A DNA stretch of 64,000 bases from Sphingomonadales bacterium UBA2683 (GTDB lineage Bacteria; Pseudomonadota; Alphaproteobacteria; Sphingomonadales; Sphingomonadaceae), in contig DELZ01000004.1 of assembly GCA_002354635.1 (NCBI GenBank), forward strand, positions 722,878 to 786,877. The letters are read 5' to 3'. Made by a program: the position numbers and the translations under genes. Shown piece after piece: positions 24,351 through 33,921 of the stretch. How positions within the stretch are numbered: the stretch's first letter is position 1; every line of letters starts with the position of its first letter. The notes under the pieces are model-generated. The model was not told the DNA's origin. It did no database searches and was given only the letters and a program-made list of their open reading frames with translations.

Positions 24351-27005
24351 TCATTCCTGTTCGAGTTGCGCCTTCAGCGCGTATAATTGGTCCAGTGCCT
24401 CGCGCGGGGACAGCGCATCAACATCAAGCTTGCCCAAGGCCTCGCGCAAGCTATCGGATTTTTCTTCGACTTCCGCAAGGCTCGCGGCAAATAGCGGCAA
24501 ATCGCCGAGCCCGGCCGCGAGGCCGCCGGTTTCCGCCTTGCCTGCTTCCAGCTTGTCGAGCACCGCCTTGGCGCGACCCAGAACCGGTTTGGGTATCCCG
24601 GCCAGCTTGGCCACCGCGAGACCATAGCTGCGGTCGGCCGGTCCCCTGGCCAGTTCGTGGAGCAGCACCAGATCACCCTTCCATTCGCGCGCGCGGACAT
24701 GGTGCAGCGACAAGGCGTCGAGCCGGTCGGCAAGCCGCGTCAGTTCGTGATAATGGGTAGCGAACAGGCAGCGGCATCGGTTGGTTTCGTGCACCGCCTC
24801 GACCACCGCCCAGGCCAGCGCCAGCCCGTCATAGGTCGAGGTGCCCCTGCCCACCTCGTCGAGAATGACGAAGCTTTTCTCGGTCGCTTGCGACAGGATC
24901 GCCGCGGTTTCGACCATCTCGACCATGAAAGTCGAACGGCCCTGGGCGAGATTGTCGGAAGCGCCGACCCGGCTGAACAGCCGGTCGACAAGACTCAGCT
25001 TTGCCGACGAAGCCGGCACGAAGCCGCCAGCCTGCGCCAGAATGACGATCAGGGCATTTTGCCGCAGGAAGGTCGATTTACCGCCCATGTTCGGTCCGGA
25101 GACCAGCCACAGCCGCTCCTGATCAGCCAGCGTGCAATCATTGGCGACAAAGGCCTCGCCCTTGGCTGCCAGCGCGGCCTCGACCACCGGATGGCGGCCC
25201 GCCTCGATGTCCAGCATATTGCCGTCGACGAATTGCGGGCGGCACCACTGGCCTTCGGCGGCGCGTTCGGCGAGCGCCGCAGAAACATCGATCCGGGCCA
25301 GCGCGTCGGCGCTTTCGCCGATTGCCTGCTTGCGCGCCAGCACCCGATCGACCAGCTGCTCGAAATGCGCAGCTTCCGCAGCCAGCGCGTGGGCACCGGC
25401 CTGCGATACGCGCAGCGCTTCCTCGTGCAGGTCTGTCGAGTTGAACCGCACCACCCCGGCCAGCGTCTGCCGGTGGGTGAATCCCGAATTTTCAGCCATC
25501 AGGCTGTCGCCATGGCGGGCCGGAACCTCGATGAAATAGCCGAGCACGGCGTTGTGCTTGATCTTGAGCGTATTGATCCCGGTGGCCTCGCGATAGCGGG
25601 CCTCGAGCGTCGCGATCGCCTTGCGGCCGTCGGACCCGGCGCTGCGCAGCTCGTCGAGCGCGGGATCAAAGCCGGTGGCGATATAGCCGCCGTTGGTCAT
25701 TTCGGTGGGCGGCGTCTCGACCAACGCACGCTCGAGCAGATCAACCAGTTCGCCATGGCCGTCGAGCGCGGGCAGCAGATGTTCCAATAACTCGGGCAGA
25801 CCCAGCGCCTGCGTCAGCCGCTCGCGCAGGATGCGGGCACCGGCGAGACCGTCGCGAATCTGGCCAAGATCGCGCGGACTGCCCCGCCCTGCAGATACCC
25901 GGCCGAGCGCCCGTCCAATATCGGGTAGCGCCTTGAGTTCGCTGCGAACATCGTCGCGGGTCGCCGGGCCGTCATGGAACCATTGCACCAGCCCGAGCCG
26001 CCGGTTGATCGGCTGCTCCGCAAACAGGGGCGCCGACAGATCGCGGGCCAGCAAGCGCGCACCGGCAGGAGTAACCGTGCGGTCAATCGAATGCAGGAGA
26101 CTGCCTTCGCGCCCGCCGGCCAGCGTCCGGTCGATCTCGAGACTCGCGCGGGTCGGTCCGTCGATCGAGAGAAATTCCCGCGTTTCCCGCTTTTTCGGCG
26201 GATGCAGATAGGGCGCATGGCCCTGCGACACATGATCGACATAGGCGACCAGCCCGCCGGCGGTTGCCAGTTCGGCGCGCGAAAATTCGCCCATGCCGTC
26301 GAGCGTCGCGACGCCGAAATGCTCGCGCAGCCGCTTTTCCGCGCGGGTGCTGTCAAAATTCTCCTTCGCCCAGCCGGTGGCCTGACGCAGCCTTGGCAGC
26401 AGCGATGGCGGACAGATGATTTCCGAGGGCGCGAGCCGGGCGAGTTCCGCGTCGAGAGCATCATCGGAGATCGTTGCCAGTTCGAAATTGCCGGTCGAAA
26501 TATCCGCGGCGGCCAGCCCGATCTCCCCCTGCACTTCGGCCAGCGCGACCAGCATATTGTCGCTGCGCGCGTCCAGCAACGTATCTTCGGTCAAGGTGCC
26601 GGCGGTCACGTAACGAATGATATCGCGGGCGACGAGAGCCTTGTAGCCGCCACGCGCCTTGGCCTCGGCCGGGGTTTCCACCTGTTCGGCAATCGCCACC
26701 TTGAACCCGGCGCGGATCAGTTTCGCCAGATAGCCTTCCGCCGCGTGGACCGGAACACCGCACATCGGAATCGCATCGCCGGCATTTTTGCCGCGCGAGG
26801 TCAACGCAATATCCAGCGCCGCCGCCGCGAGCTTGGCATCCTCGTAAAACAGTTCGAAAAAATCGCCCATCCGGTAGAACAGCAGGCAATCGCCCGCCTT
26901 TTCCTTCAGACCGAAATATTGCTCCATCATCGGCGTGACCTTGGCCGACGCCGATGCGGTCGATTTGTCGCGTTTTTCCGCTGTGTCCTGAGTCCGGGTT
27001 GCCAT
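24351..27005 (-). CDS. mutS: DNA mismatch repair protein MutS
   Basis: This 884-residue mismatch-recognition ATPase is of typical length. The mismatch-binding Phe-x-Glu is in MGDFFELFYEDAK near residue 50. Walker A is GPNMGGKSTFLRQ, Walker B is ILDEVGRGTSTYDG, and CLFATHYHELTRL follows. The start MATRTQD at 27005 was chosen because the upstream part of the frame lacks family similarity. The gene is divergent from maeB. The peroxiredoxin gene follows after 4 bp. Confidence 0.97.
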   Translation of the reverse strand: MATRTQDTAEKRDKSTASASAKVTPMMEQYFGLKEKAGDCLLFYRMGDFFELFYEDAKLAAAALDIALTSRGKNAGDAIPMCGVPVHAAEGYLAKLIRAGFKVAIAEQVETPAEAKARGGYKALVARDIIRYVTAGTLTEDTLLDARSDNMLVALAEVQGEIGLAAADISTGNFELATISDDALDAELARLAPSEIICPPSLLPRLRQATGWAKENFDSTRAEKRLREHFGVATLDGMGEFSRAELATAGGLVAYVDHVSQGHAPYLHPPKKRETREFLSIDGPTRASLEIDRTLAGGREGSLLHSIDRTVTPAGARLLARDLSAPLFAEQPINRRLGLVQWFHDGPATRDDVRSELKALPDIGRALGRVSAGRGSPRDLGQIRDGLAGARILRERLTQALGLPELLEHLLPALDGHGELVDLLERALVETPPTEMTNGGYIATGFDPALDELRSAGSDGRKAIATLEARYREATGINTLKIKHNAVLGYFIEVPARHGDSLMAENSGFTHRQTLAGVVRFNSTDLHEEALRVSQAGAHALAAEAAHFEQLVDRVLARKQAIGESADALARIDVSAALAERAAEGQWCRPQFVDGNMLDIEAGRHPVVEAALAAKGEAFVANDCTLADQERLWLVSGPNMGGKSTFLRQNALIVILAQAGGFVPASSAKLSLVDRLFSRVGASDNLAQGRSTFMVEMVETAAILSQATEKSFVILDEVGRGTSTYDGLALAWAVVEAVHETNRCRCLFATHYHELTRLADRLDALSLHHVRAREWKGDLVLLHELARGPADRSYGLAVAKLAGIPKPVLGRAKAVLDKLEAGKAETGGLAAGLGDLPLFAASLAEVEEKSDSLREALGKLDVDALSPREALDQLYALKAQLEQE

Positions 27006-27170
27006 CGCCCCGCGATAGCCGAGTGCGGGCGGACATAAAAGAGCGGCGAACATATCCTGTTGAAATTTACTTGATATTGCGGCGCTGCGCCAAAGCGAGT
27101 AAGCCCCGAAGCGGGACGTGACCATCCGATCGGCGCAAGCAAGCCGACAATCAATATGCGGAGATATAAT

Positions 27171-29441
27171 TTGGCTGACAAGACTGAGACCAATCTGGAG
27201 TTTTCGGAACGGGAAGCCCTGCTATTTCACTCCCACGGACGGCCCGGAAAAATCGAGATCATCGCTTCGAAACCGATGGCCACCCAGCGCGATCTCAGTC
27301 TTGCCTATTCTCCCGGCGTGGCCGTCCCCGTGCGGGCGATCGCCGAAGATCCTTCAAAAGCCTATGACTATACCGCAAAAGGCAATCTGGTTGCGGTAAT
27401 TTCAAATGGCACCGCGATCCTGGGTCTCGGTAATCTGGGCGCCCTCGCCTCGAAACCGGTGATGGAAGGCAAGGCGGTGCTGTTCAAGCGCTTCGCCGAC
27501 GTCGATTCGATTGATCTGGAACTCGATACGGAAGACGCGGAAACCTTTATCAATGCCGTCCAGATCATGGAGCCCAGCTTCGGCGGCATCAATCTGGAGG
27601 ATATTGCCGCTCCCGATTGCTTCATCATCGAACAGACGTTGCGCGACCGGATGAATATCCCGGTCTTTCATGATGACCAGCACGGTACCGCGATTATTGC
27701 TGCCGCCGGGATCATCAATGCCTGTCTGCTGACCGACAGGAAGATCGAAGATATCAGGGTTGTCGTGAACGGCGCGGGTGCGGCAGCCATTGCCTGTGCC
27801 TCGCTGATCAAGAGTCTCGGCGTGCCGCATGACAATCTGACCATGTGCGACCGGAAGGGCGTGATCTATCGCGGTCGGGACGATGTCGACCAGTGGAAAT
27901 CTGCCCATGCGATCGATACCGAAGCGCGCACATTGACAGATGCCCTTACCGGTGCCGATGTTTTTCTGGGCCTGTCTGCGGCGGGCGCGCTGAAACCGGA
28001 GATGGTCAAGGACATGGCCGACAAGCCGATCATTTTTGCGATGGCCAATCCGGATCCGGAAATCACCCCGCCCGATGCCAAGGCAGCGCGGCCCGACGCG
28101 ATCATCGCCACCGGCCGCTCCGATTATCCCAACCAGGTCAACAATGTTCTGGGCTTTCCCTTCATCTTCCGCGGCGCGCTCGACGTGCGGGCGACCCGGA
28201 TCAACGAGGAAATGAAGGTCGCCGCCGCGCATGCGATTGCCGAACTGGCCCGCGAACAGGTGCCGGAGGAAGTCGCCGTCGCCTATGGCGGCAACGCGCC
28301 GAGCTTTGGCGTCGACTATATCATTCCCGCACCCTTCGATCCGCGCCTGATGGACGTGGTCTCGGCTGCAGTGGCCAAAGCCGCCATGGACAGCGGTGTC
28401 GCCCAGAAGCCGATCGAGGATCTGGACGCCTATCGCCAGAGCCTGAAGGCCCGCCTCAACCCGACCACGTCGGTGCTGACCCAGGCCTATGAAGCCTGCC
28501 GCCTATCACCGAAGCGAATCATCTTTGCCGAAGCCGAAGAGGATGTCGTGCTGCGCGCGGCGATCCAGTTCCAGGATGGCGGCTATGGTACGCCGGTGCT
28601 GGTCGGACGCGACGACCGCGTCCGGGAAAAGCTGAAGGAGCTGGGCGTGCGCAATCCGGAAAGCTTCGAAGTGCACAACAGCCGCAACAGTCCGCTGGTC
28701 CCCGACATGGTGAGCATGCTGTACGAACGGCTGCACCGCCGCGGCTATATGGAACGTGATATCAAGCGCATGGTCAATCAGGACCGTAACATATTCGGTT
28801 CGGCGCTGCTGGCGATGGACCAGGGCGACGCCATGATCACCGGGGTTACCCGGCCCTATTCGCAAACCTTCCGCGATGTTGCCAAGGTGATCGATATCGA
28901 GAAGGGCCGGACGGCCTTTGGCATCCATATCATGGTCGGTCAGCATCACACGGTGTTCATGGCCGACACCACGGTCAACGAAAGGCCCTCGGCGCACGAA
29001 CTGGCCGATATCGCGGAACAGACCGCGGCGGTCGCGCGGCAAATGGGCCACGAACCGCGCGTTGCCTTTCTCAGCTATTCGACCTTCGGCAATCCCGAAG
29101 GCCGCTGGCTGGAGAATTTGCGGGAAGCCGTGGCTCTGCTCGACCAGCGGCGCGTCAATTTCGAATATGAAGGCGAAATGGCCCCCGATGTGGCGCTCAA
29201 TCCCAAGCTGATGGCAAACTATCCGTTCAGCCGCCTGTCGCAACCGGCCAATGTGCTGGTCATGCCCGGCCTGCAATCCGCCAACCTGTCAGCGAAATTG
29301 CTGCGCGAACTGGGCGGTGATTCGGTAATCGGACCGATGCTGGTCGGCCTGCAGAAATCGGTGCAGATCGCCACCATGGCCTCAAGCGCTTCGGAACTGG
29401 TGACCCTGGCGGTCCTCGCCGCCAGCGGTATTGCCAAATAG
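27171..29441 (+). CDS. maeB: NADP-dependent malic enzyme with phosphotransacetylase-like domain
   Basis: This protein of about 756 residues decarboxylates malate to pyruvate with NADP reduction. Its order is an N-terminal malic domain (SLAYSPGVAVPVRAI, VFHDDQHGTAII), a Rossmann domain (VVNGAGAAAIACA, FAMANPDPEI) and a C-terminal phosphate acetyl/butyryltransferase-like domain from about residue 430 (IIFAEAEEDVVLRAAI, MITGVTRPYSQTF), which is regulatory in MaeB enzymes. TTG at 27171 is preceded by GGAGA at ideal spacing; an in-frame ATG at 27156 is the alternative. It is divergent from mutS and convergent with bamE (9-bp gap). Confidence 0.95.
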   Translation: MADKTETNLEFSEREALLFHSHGRPGKIEIIASKPMATQRDLSLAYSPGVAVPVRAIAEDPSKAYDYTAKGNLVAVISNGTAILGLGNLGALASKPVMEGKAVLFKRFADVDSIDLELDTEDAETFINAVQIMEPSFGGINLEDIAAPDCFIIEQTLRDRMNIPVFHDDQHGTAIIAAAGIINACLLTDRKIEDIRVVVNGAGAAAIACASLIKSLGVPHDNLTMCDRKGVIYRGRDDVDQWKSAHAIDTEARTLTDALTGADVFLGLSAAGALKPEMVKDMADKPIIFAMANPDPEITPPDAKAARPDAIIATGRSDYPNQVNNVLGFPFIFRGALDVRATRINEEMKVAAAHAIAELAREQVPEEVAVAYGGNAPSFGVDYIIPAPFDPRLMDVVSAAVAKAAMDSGVAQKPIEDLDAYRQSLKARLNPTTSVLTQAYEACRLSPKRIIFAEAEEDVVLRAAIQFQDGGYGTPVLVGRDDRVREKLKELGVRNPESFEVHNSRNSPLVPDMVSMLYERLHRRGYMERDIKRMVNQDRNIFGSALLAMDQGDAMITGVTRPYSQTFRDVAKVIDIEKGRTAFGIHIMVGQHHTVFMADTTVNERPSAHELADIAEQTAAVARQMGHEPRVAFLSYSTFGNPEGRWLENLREAVALLDQRRVNFEYEGEMAPDVALNPKLMANYPFSRLSQPANVLVMPGLQSANLSAKLLRELGGDSVIGPMLVGLQKSVQIATMASSASELVTLAVLAASGIAK

Positions 29442-29450
29442 GCGAAACCG

Positions 29451-29933
29451 CTAGGGCCGGGTGGGGTCGTTGCTCTGACCCTGGGCGCCGGGGGCGCCAA
29501 CCGCACCGATATTGCCGAACAGCTCTTCAAAGAAGGAGCGGTCACGGCCCAGAGTCGGGGTCTTGTCACCGTCGGGGCTGATGTTCGCAACCAGTTCGAG
29601 GCCGGTACGGTCAACCGCCGTAACGTTGCCATCGGCATCAAATTGCACGCGCATCACCAGCTGATCGCGCGGACGCGGGTTGTTGAAGCCATATTGGCGG
29701 GTGTCCCGGGACAGATAATACCAAGTATTGTCGTCAAACTGGCCCGTGAACGTCGGGCGACCGAGTGAAATTTCCACCGACTGGCGGTTGTCAATGCCCG
29801 GTTGAATCGCCGACATCAGCACTTCATCGGCAATATATCCCTGGTGGCCGCGCACCTGGGTGCAACCGGCCATCGTCATGGTTCCGGCCATTAGCCCAAG
29901 CCACAGGCTGTATTTTCTGATATTGCCGACCAT
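29451..29933 (-). CDS. bamE: Outer membrane assembly lipoprotein BamE (SmpA/OmlA)
   Basis: This 160-residue lipoprotein has a signal peptide ending in TMAGC and a BamE domain (ISLGRPTFTGQFDDNTWYYLS, split here at SLGRPTFTG and WYYLSRDTRQ; later VMRVQFDADGNV). BamE is an accessory subunit of the BAM complex that folds outer-membrane proteins. GGAG lies 10 nt before the ATG at 29933 but only 1 nt before the upstream ATG at 29942, so the former is preferred. The C-terminal tail (about 30 residues) is Gly/Asn-rich. Confidence 0.92.
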   Translation of the reverse strand: MVGNIRKYSLWLGLMAGTMTMAGCTQVRGHQGYIADEVLMSAIQPGIDNRQSVEISLGRPTFTGQFDDNTWYYLSRDTRQYGFNNPRPRDQLVMRVQFDADGNVTAVDRTGLELVANISPDGDKTPTLGRDRSFFEELFGNIGAVGAPGAQGQSNDPTRP

Positions 29934-30089
29934 CAAACTCATTCTCCACTATCCAGCAAGCACCATATCGGTAGCTGACCTGTCATCGCCCATTGCATCT
30001 CGGGCCATAAATATCAATATGCCCTGTATCCAGACTTAACAAACGCCCTGATCCTCCATAAACTTACGATCCAACCAGCGGAACCAGCA

Positions 30090-30623
30090 ATGTCCTTTTT
30101 CAGCAAGATTTTTTCCCGAGACAATCCCAATGCAAAAATGCAGCCGCTGTACAATGCGATCGTCAGCGAAGGGCGGCAACCGGCCTGGTACGAAGAGGCA
30201 CAGGTGCCGGATAGTATTGATGGCCGGTTCGACATGATCGCCGCCATATTCTCGCTGGTTCTGATCCGGCTCGAAAAAGATGAGGAGCGGGGTCAGGAAC
30301 TTGCCTGGCTGACCGAGCTTTTCATCCGCGACATGGACGGCCAATTGCGTCAGATCGGCATCGGCGACATGATTGTCGGCAAGCATGTCGGGCGGATGAT
30401 GGGCGCCCTGGGCGGCCGGGTTGGTGCCTATCGGGAGGCACTTGAGCAGGGCGCGGACCTGCGCGCGGCGATCATCCGCAATATTTTTCGCGGTGAACAG
30501 CCGGACGATGCGGCGCTGGACATTCTTGCCAGCCGGCTGAGCGGCTTTCATGCCGCGCTGCTGGCAAGCGACCCCGACGCCATCATTGCCGGCCAGCTTC
30601 CGGCCAGCGGACCGACTGCATGA
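30090..30623 (+). CDS. Ubiquinol-cytochrome c chaperone (CBP3/UQCC1-like)
   Basis: This 177-residue helical protein matches the alphaproteobacterial ubiquinol-cytochrome C chaperone family, related to yeast Cbp3 and human UQCC1, which assist cytochrome b synthesis and bc1 (complex III) assembly. Landmarks are LYNAIVSEGRQPAWYEEAQVPD (cut at AIVSEGRQPAWYE), GRFDMIAAIFSLVLIRLE and GDMIVGKHVGRMMGALGGR. The next gene (DUF177) overlaps its stop as ATGA. It is divergent from bamE. Confidence 0.92.
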   Translation: MSFFSKIFSRDNPNAKMQPLYNAIVSEGRQPAWYEEAQVPDSIDGRFDMIAAIFSLVLIRLEKDEERGQELAWLTELFIRDMDGQLRQIGIGDMIVGKHVGRMMGALGGRVGAYREALEQGADLRAAIIRNIFRGEQPDDAALDILASRLSGFHAALLASDPDAIIAGQLPASGPTA

Positions 30624-31144
30624 CGGAACGGCCCGAATTCTCCTATATCGTCAAGCTGTCGGAAATCGGCTCAACGCCGCGTACCGGCCAGCTGTCGGCG
30701 AACGAGGAAGAGCGGCAAAAGCTGGCACAGAGATTCGATCTGCCAAAAATCACCTCGTTGGATGCCCGCTATACGCTGCAGGCCGGCGAGGACCGGATCG
30801 GCTTCAGCGGCCGGATCGAATCCGACCTGCAGCAGCGCTGTTCCGTGACCGGAGAGAGCTTTCAGGTCCGGTTGCGCGAAGAATTTGACATCGCCTTTGT
30901 GCCCGAGCTGGACATTGACGGTACCGACGAGGAAATCGAGCTCACCGAAGAAGAGTGCGACATTATCGAATATGACAATGGCCAGATCGATCTCGGCGAA
31001 GCCATAGCCCAGACGCTCTACCTGGCGCTGCCTCCCTTTCCGCGCGGTCCCAATGCGGACCTGGTGGCGCAGAAAATGCTCAAATCGGAAGAGGAAGCGG
31101 GACCGTTTGGCGCGCTGGCGGCGCTGAAGAAAAAGCTGCCCTAG
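30620..31144 (+). CDS. DUF177 / YceD family protein
   Basis: This 174-residue protein of the YceD family contains RCSVTGESFQVRLREEFDIAF, cut here to QRCSVTGESF, and the acidic conserved tract EEECDIIEYDNGQIDLGEAIAQTLYLALPPFPR, cut to NGQIDLGEAIAQ. In other bacteria and plants YceD homologues act in 23S rRNA processing. Only one Cys of the usual CxxC pair region is obvious. It is translationally coupled to the bc1 chaperone and overlaps the glnD stop tail-to-tail by 4 bp (CTAG). Confidence 0.88.
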   Translation: MTERPEFSYIVKLSEIGSTPRTGQLSANEEERQKLAQRFDLPKITSLDARYTLQAGEDRIGFSGRIESDLQQRCSVTGESFQVRLREEFDIAFVPELDIDGTDEEIELTEEECDIIEYDNGQIDLGEAIAQTLYLALPPFPRGPNADLVAQKMLKSEEEAGPFGALAALKKKLP

Positions 31145-33921
31145 GCGGTTTCCGCGCCATTCTTGCGTTCCGCCGCATTGGTCAGGCGTTTTTGCAATCC
31201 GTTCAGCCGTTGCTTGCTGGTAATCTTCCCACCGAGCAGATCGGTGATATAGAATGTATCTACCGCCCGCTCGCCATAAGTCGCGATATGGGCGCTGTGC
31301 ACGGTCACCTTGGATTCGAACAGTGCATAGGCGAGCTCGTTGAGCAGGGCCGGCCGGTCCTGCGCGTTGACCTCGATCACGGTAAACCGGTTGGAGGCGT
31401 CATTGTCGACCAGCGCGAAGGGCGTAATGGCAAAAGCACCGGCGCGCGAATGCGCCAGCGGCCGGGCCTCCAGCTTGGTGGACAATTTGGTGCGGTTGGC
31501 CATCGCGTCCTCGACCGCCTGCCTGAGGCGGTCCAGCTGACCTCTTTCTGAAAAGGGTTTGCCGTGCGAGTCCTGGACAAGGAAATTGTCCAGAGCCATG
31601 CCGTCGCGCGTGGTATGGATGCGCGCGTCGATGATATTGCCGCCCGATACATGGATACCCCCCGCAATACGGTAGAAAAGGCCCGGATGGTCGGCGGCAT
31701 AGACGGTTATCAACGTGGCGCCGCGTTCGGGATAGACATCCGCGAAAATCGCCAGATCGGTATCACCGGCATCAAGCACGAGCCGGGCATTCTGGGCAAT
31801 GATATCATCCGGCTCGGCGATCCAGTAGGCATCGGTGAATTTCTTCGCCAGCTTCTTGAATTCGACGTCCGGCAACGCCAGCGTTTCGGCCAGCACCGCT
31901 TTTTTCTCGTCGATCCGGTCCTTCCGGCCCCGCTGTTTGTGGCCGAGCAGCAGCATTTCCTGCGCGGCTTCGAACAGGTCAGTCAGCAACTGCCGTTTCC
32001 AGCTGTTCCACACGCCCGGTCCGACCGCGCGGATATCGACAACGGTCAGCACGGTCAGCTGACGGAGCCGCTCGACGCTCTTCACCCGGCTGGCGAAATC
32101 CTGGATGGTCTTGAAATCCGACAGGTCGCGCTTGAAGGCCACCGCCGACATCAGCAGATGGTTGCGGACCAGCCAGGCGACCAGTTCGGTTTCATGCGGT
32201 TTCAGACCGAGCCGGGGACAAAGCTTCATCGCCACATCCGCACCGAGGACACTGTGGTCGCCGCCGCGGCCCTTGGCGATATCGTGCAGCAATGTGGCCA
32301 CAAACAATACCCGGCGGTTCTGCAGCTTTTCCATCGTCGCGGTGCTGTTGGGATGGTCGTCAACGAGATCGCCCCGGCCGATTTTGGCGAGCAGTCCGAT
32401 CGCCCGGATACTGTGTTCGTCGACGGTATAATGATGATACATGTCGAATTGCATCTGCCCGACGACACGGCCGAAATCGGGAATGAACCGACCAAAAATT
32501 GCCGCCTCGTTCATCCACCGCAGAACCAGTTCGGGATCACGCGGCGAGCAGAGCACGTCGAGAAACAGCTTGTTCGCGCGCTTGTCCTTGCGGACCTTGT
32601 TGTCGATCAGCTTGGAATCGCGTCGTGCCGACCGCATCGCCAGCGGGTGGATTTCCAGCCCGTGCTTGTCGGCCAGCCAGAAAATTTCCAGCAACCGGAT
32701 CGGGTCTTCCTCGAAAAATGTTTCGTCCGGCAAGGCCAGCCGTCCGCGATCCAGCACGAAGCCGTTGAGCTTCTTCGGCTTGCGGGTGAGCGAGGGCAGG
32801 AACCGGCGGACACCGGCATTGTGCGTTTCATCCAGATGGGCAAGGAATACCCCGGTCAGATTGCCGACCACTTTCGCGTTCAGGAAATAATATTGCATGA
32901 ACCGCTCGACCGAGGATTTTCCGGGCCGGTCGGCAAACCGCATGCGCCGCGCGACCTCGGGCTGCAAGTCGAAGGTCAGCCGGTCTTCCGCGCGGCCGGT
33001 GATATCGTGCATATGGCAGCGCACCGCCCAGAGGAAATTGGCGGCCTTGCGAAAACGTTTGAACTCGTCGGTGGTGAGCAGGCCGACATCGACCAGCTCT
33101 CCGGCGGACGTCACCCGGTGGATATATTTGCCGATCCAGTAGAGCGTCTGCAGATCGCGCAGCCCGCCCTTGCCTTCCTTCACATTGGGCTCGACGACAT
33201 AGCGGCTGTCGCCCATTTTGACATGCCGGGCATCGCGTTCGGCCAGTTTCTCGGCAACGAAGCTGCTGTCTGTGCCGGCGACGACGTCATTGAAGAAACG
33301 CTGTTTGGCTTCCTCGTAGACACCGGTGTCGCCCCAGACATAGCGGCCTTCGAGCAGGGCGGTACGGATCGACAGATCCTCTTTGGCCATGCGCACCATT
33401 TCATCGATCGAACGGCTGCTCTGTCCGACCTTGAAGCCGAGATCCCAGAGCCAGTAGAGCATCGCCTCGACCGCCTGTTCGGTCCAGCTGTTGGTCTTGT
33501 GCGGAGTCAGGAACGCGATATCGACATCGCTGTGCGGGGCCATTTCGCCGCGACCATATCCACCCACCGCCATCACCGCGATGCGCTCTCCTGCCGACGG
33601 ATTGCTCACCGGATATTGGTGATATACCGCGATATCGTGAATCAGCCGGACCAGCTGATCGACCAGGAAGGATTGCGCCGCGGCCATCTCGTGACCGGCC
33701 GAAGGCCGTTTGCGCAAGCGCGTGCTGATTTCCGCCCGGCCCTTGTCGAGCGCGTCCTGCAGCAGCGGCAGTATTTTTACCCGCGCCTGGGGCATGCCAT
33801 GTTCGGCTATCAGTCGTTCGATTTCGTCGGCCAGCACCCGGCGATTGATGATTTCCCGCTGCCGGGAGATCCGGGTCGCGGGGTCGGCCGGGGCGGCCGG
33901 AATGGAGGCGCGTATATTCAT
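31141..33921 (-). CDS. glnD: PII uridylyltransferase / uridylyl-removing enzyme GlnD
   Basis: GlnD modifies and demodifies PII proteins in response to glutamine. The 926-residue protein has the nucleotidyltransferase motif GGYGRGEMAPHSDVD (120-134), an HD hydrolase domain with LLHDIAKGRGGDHS near residue 540, and two C-terminal ACT domains (LITVYAADHPGLFYRIAGG, VIEVNAQDRPALLNELAY). The N-terminal positively charged region and length are normal. Its start overlaps the acyl-CoA ligase stop by 4 bp, an unexpected but clear coupling. Confidence 0.96.
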   Translation of the reverse strand: MNIRASIPAAPADPATRISRQREIINRRVLADEIERLIAEHGMPQARVKILPLLQDALDKGRAEISTRLRKRPSAGHEMAAAQSFLVDQLVRLIHDIAVYHQYPVSNPSAGERIAVMAVGGYGRGEMAPHSDVDIAFLTPHKTNSWTEQAVEAMLYWLWDLGFKVGQSSRSIDEMVRMAKEDLSIRTALLEGRYVWGDTGVYEEAKQRFFNDVVAGTDSSFVAEKLAERDARHVKMGDSRYVVEPNVKEGKGGLRDLQTLYWIGKYIHRVTSAGELVDVGLLTTDEFKRFRKAANFLWAVRCHMHDITGRAEDRLTFDLQPEVARRMRFADRPGKSSVERFMQYYFLNAKVVGNLTGVFLAHLDETHNAGVRRFLPSLTRKPKKLNGFVLDRGRLALPDETFFEEDPIRLLEIFWLADKHGLEIHPLAMRSARRDSKLIDNKVRKDKRANKLFLDVLCSPRDPELVLRWMNEAAIFGRFIPDFGRVVGQMQFDMYHHYTVDEHSIRAIGLLAKIGRGDLVDDHPNSTATMEKLQNRRVLFVATLLHDIAKGRGGDHSVLGADVAMKLCPRLGLKPHETELVAWLVRNHLLMSAVAFKRDLSDFKTIQDFASRVKSVERLRQLTVLTVVDIRAVGPGVWNSWKRQLLTDLFEAAQEMLLLGHKQRGRKDRIDEKKAVLAETLALPDVEFKKLAKKFTDAYWIAEPDDIIAQNARLVLDAGDTDLAIFADVYPERGATLITVYAADHPGLFYRIAGGIHVSGGNIIDARIHTTRDGMALDNFLVQDSHGKPFSERGQLDRLRQAVEDAMANRTKLSTKLEARPLAHSRAGAFAITPFALVDNDASNRFTVIEVNAQDRPALLNELAYALFESKVTVHSAHIATYGERAVDTFYITDLLGGKITSKQRLNGLQKRLTNAAERKNGAETA

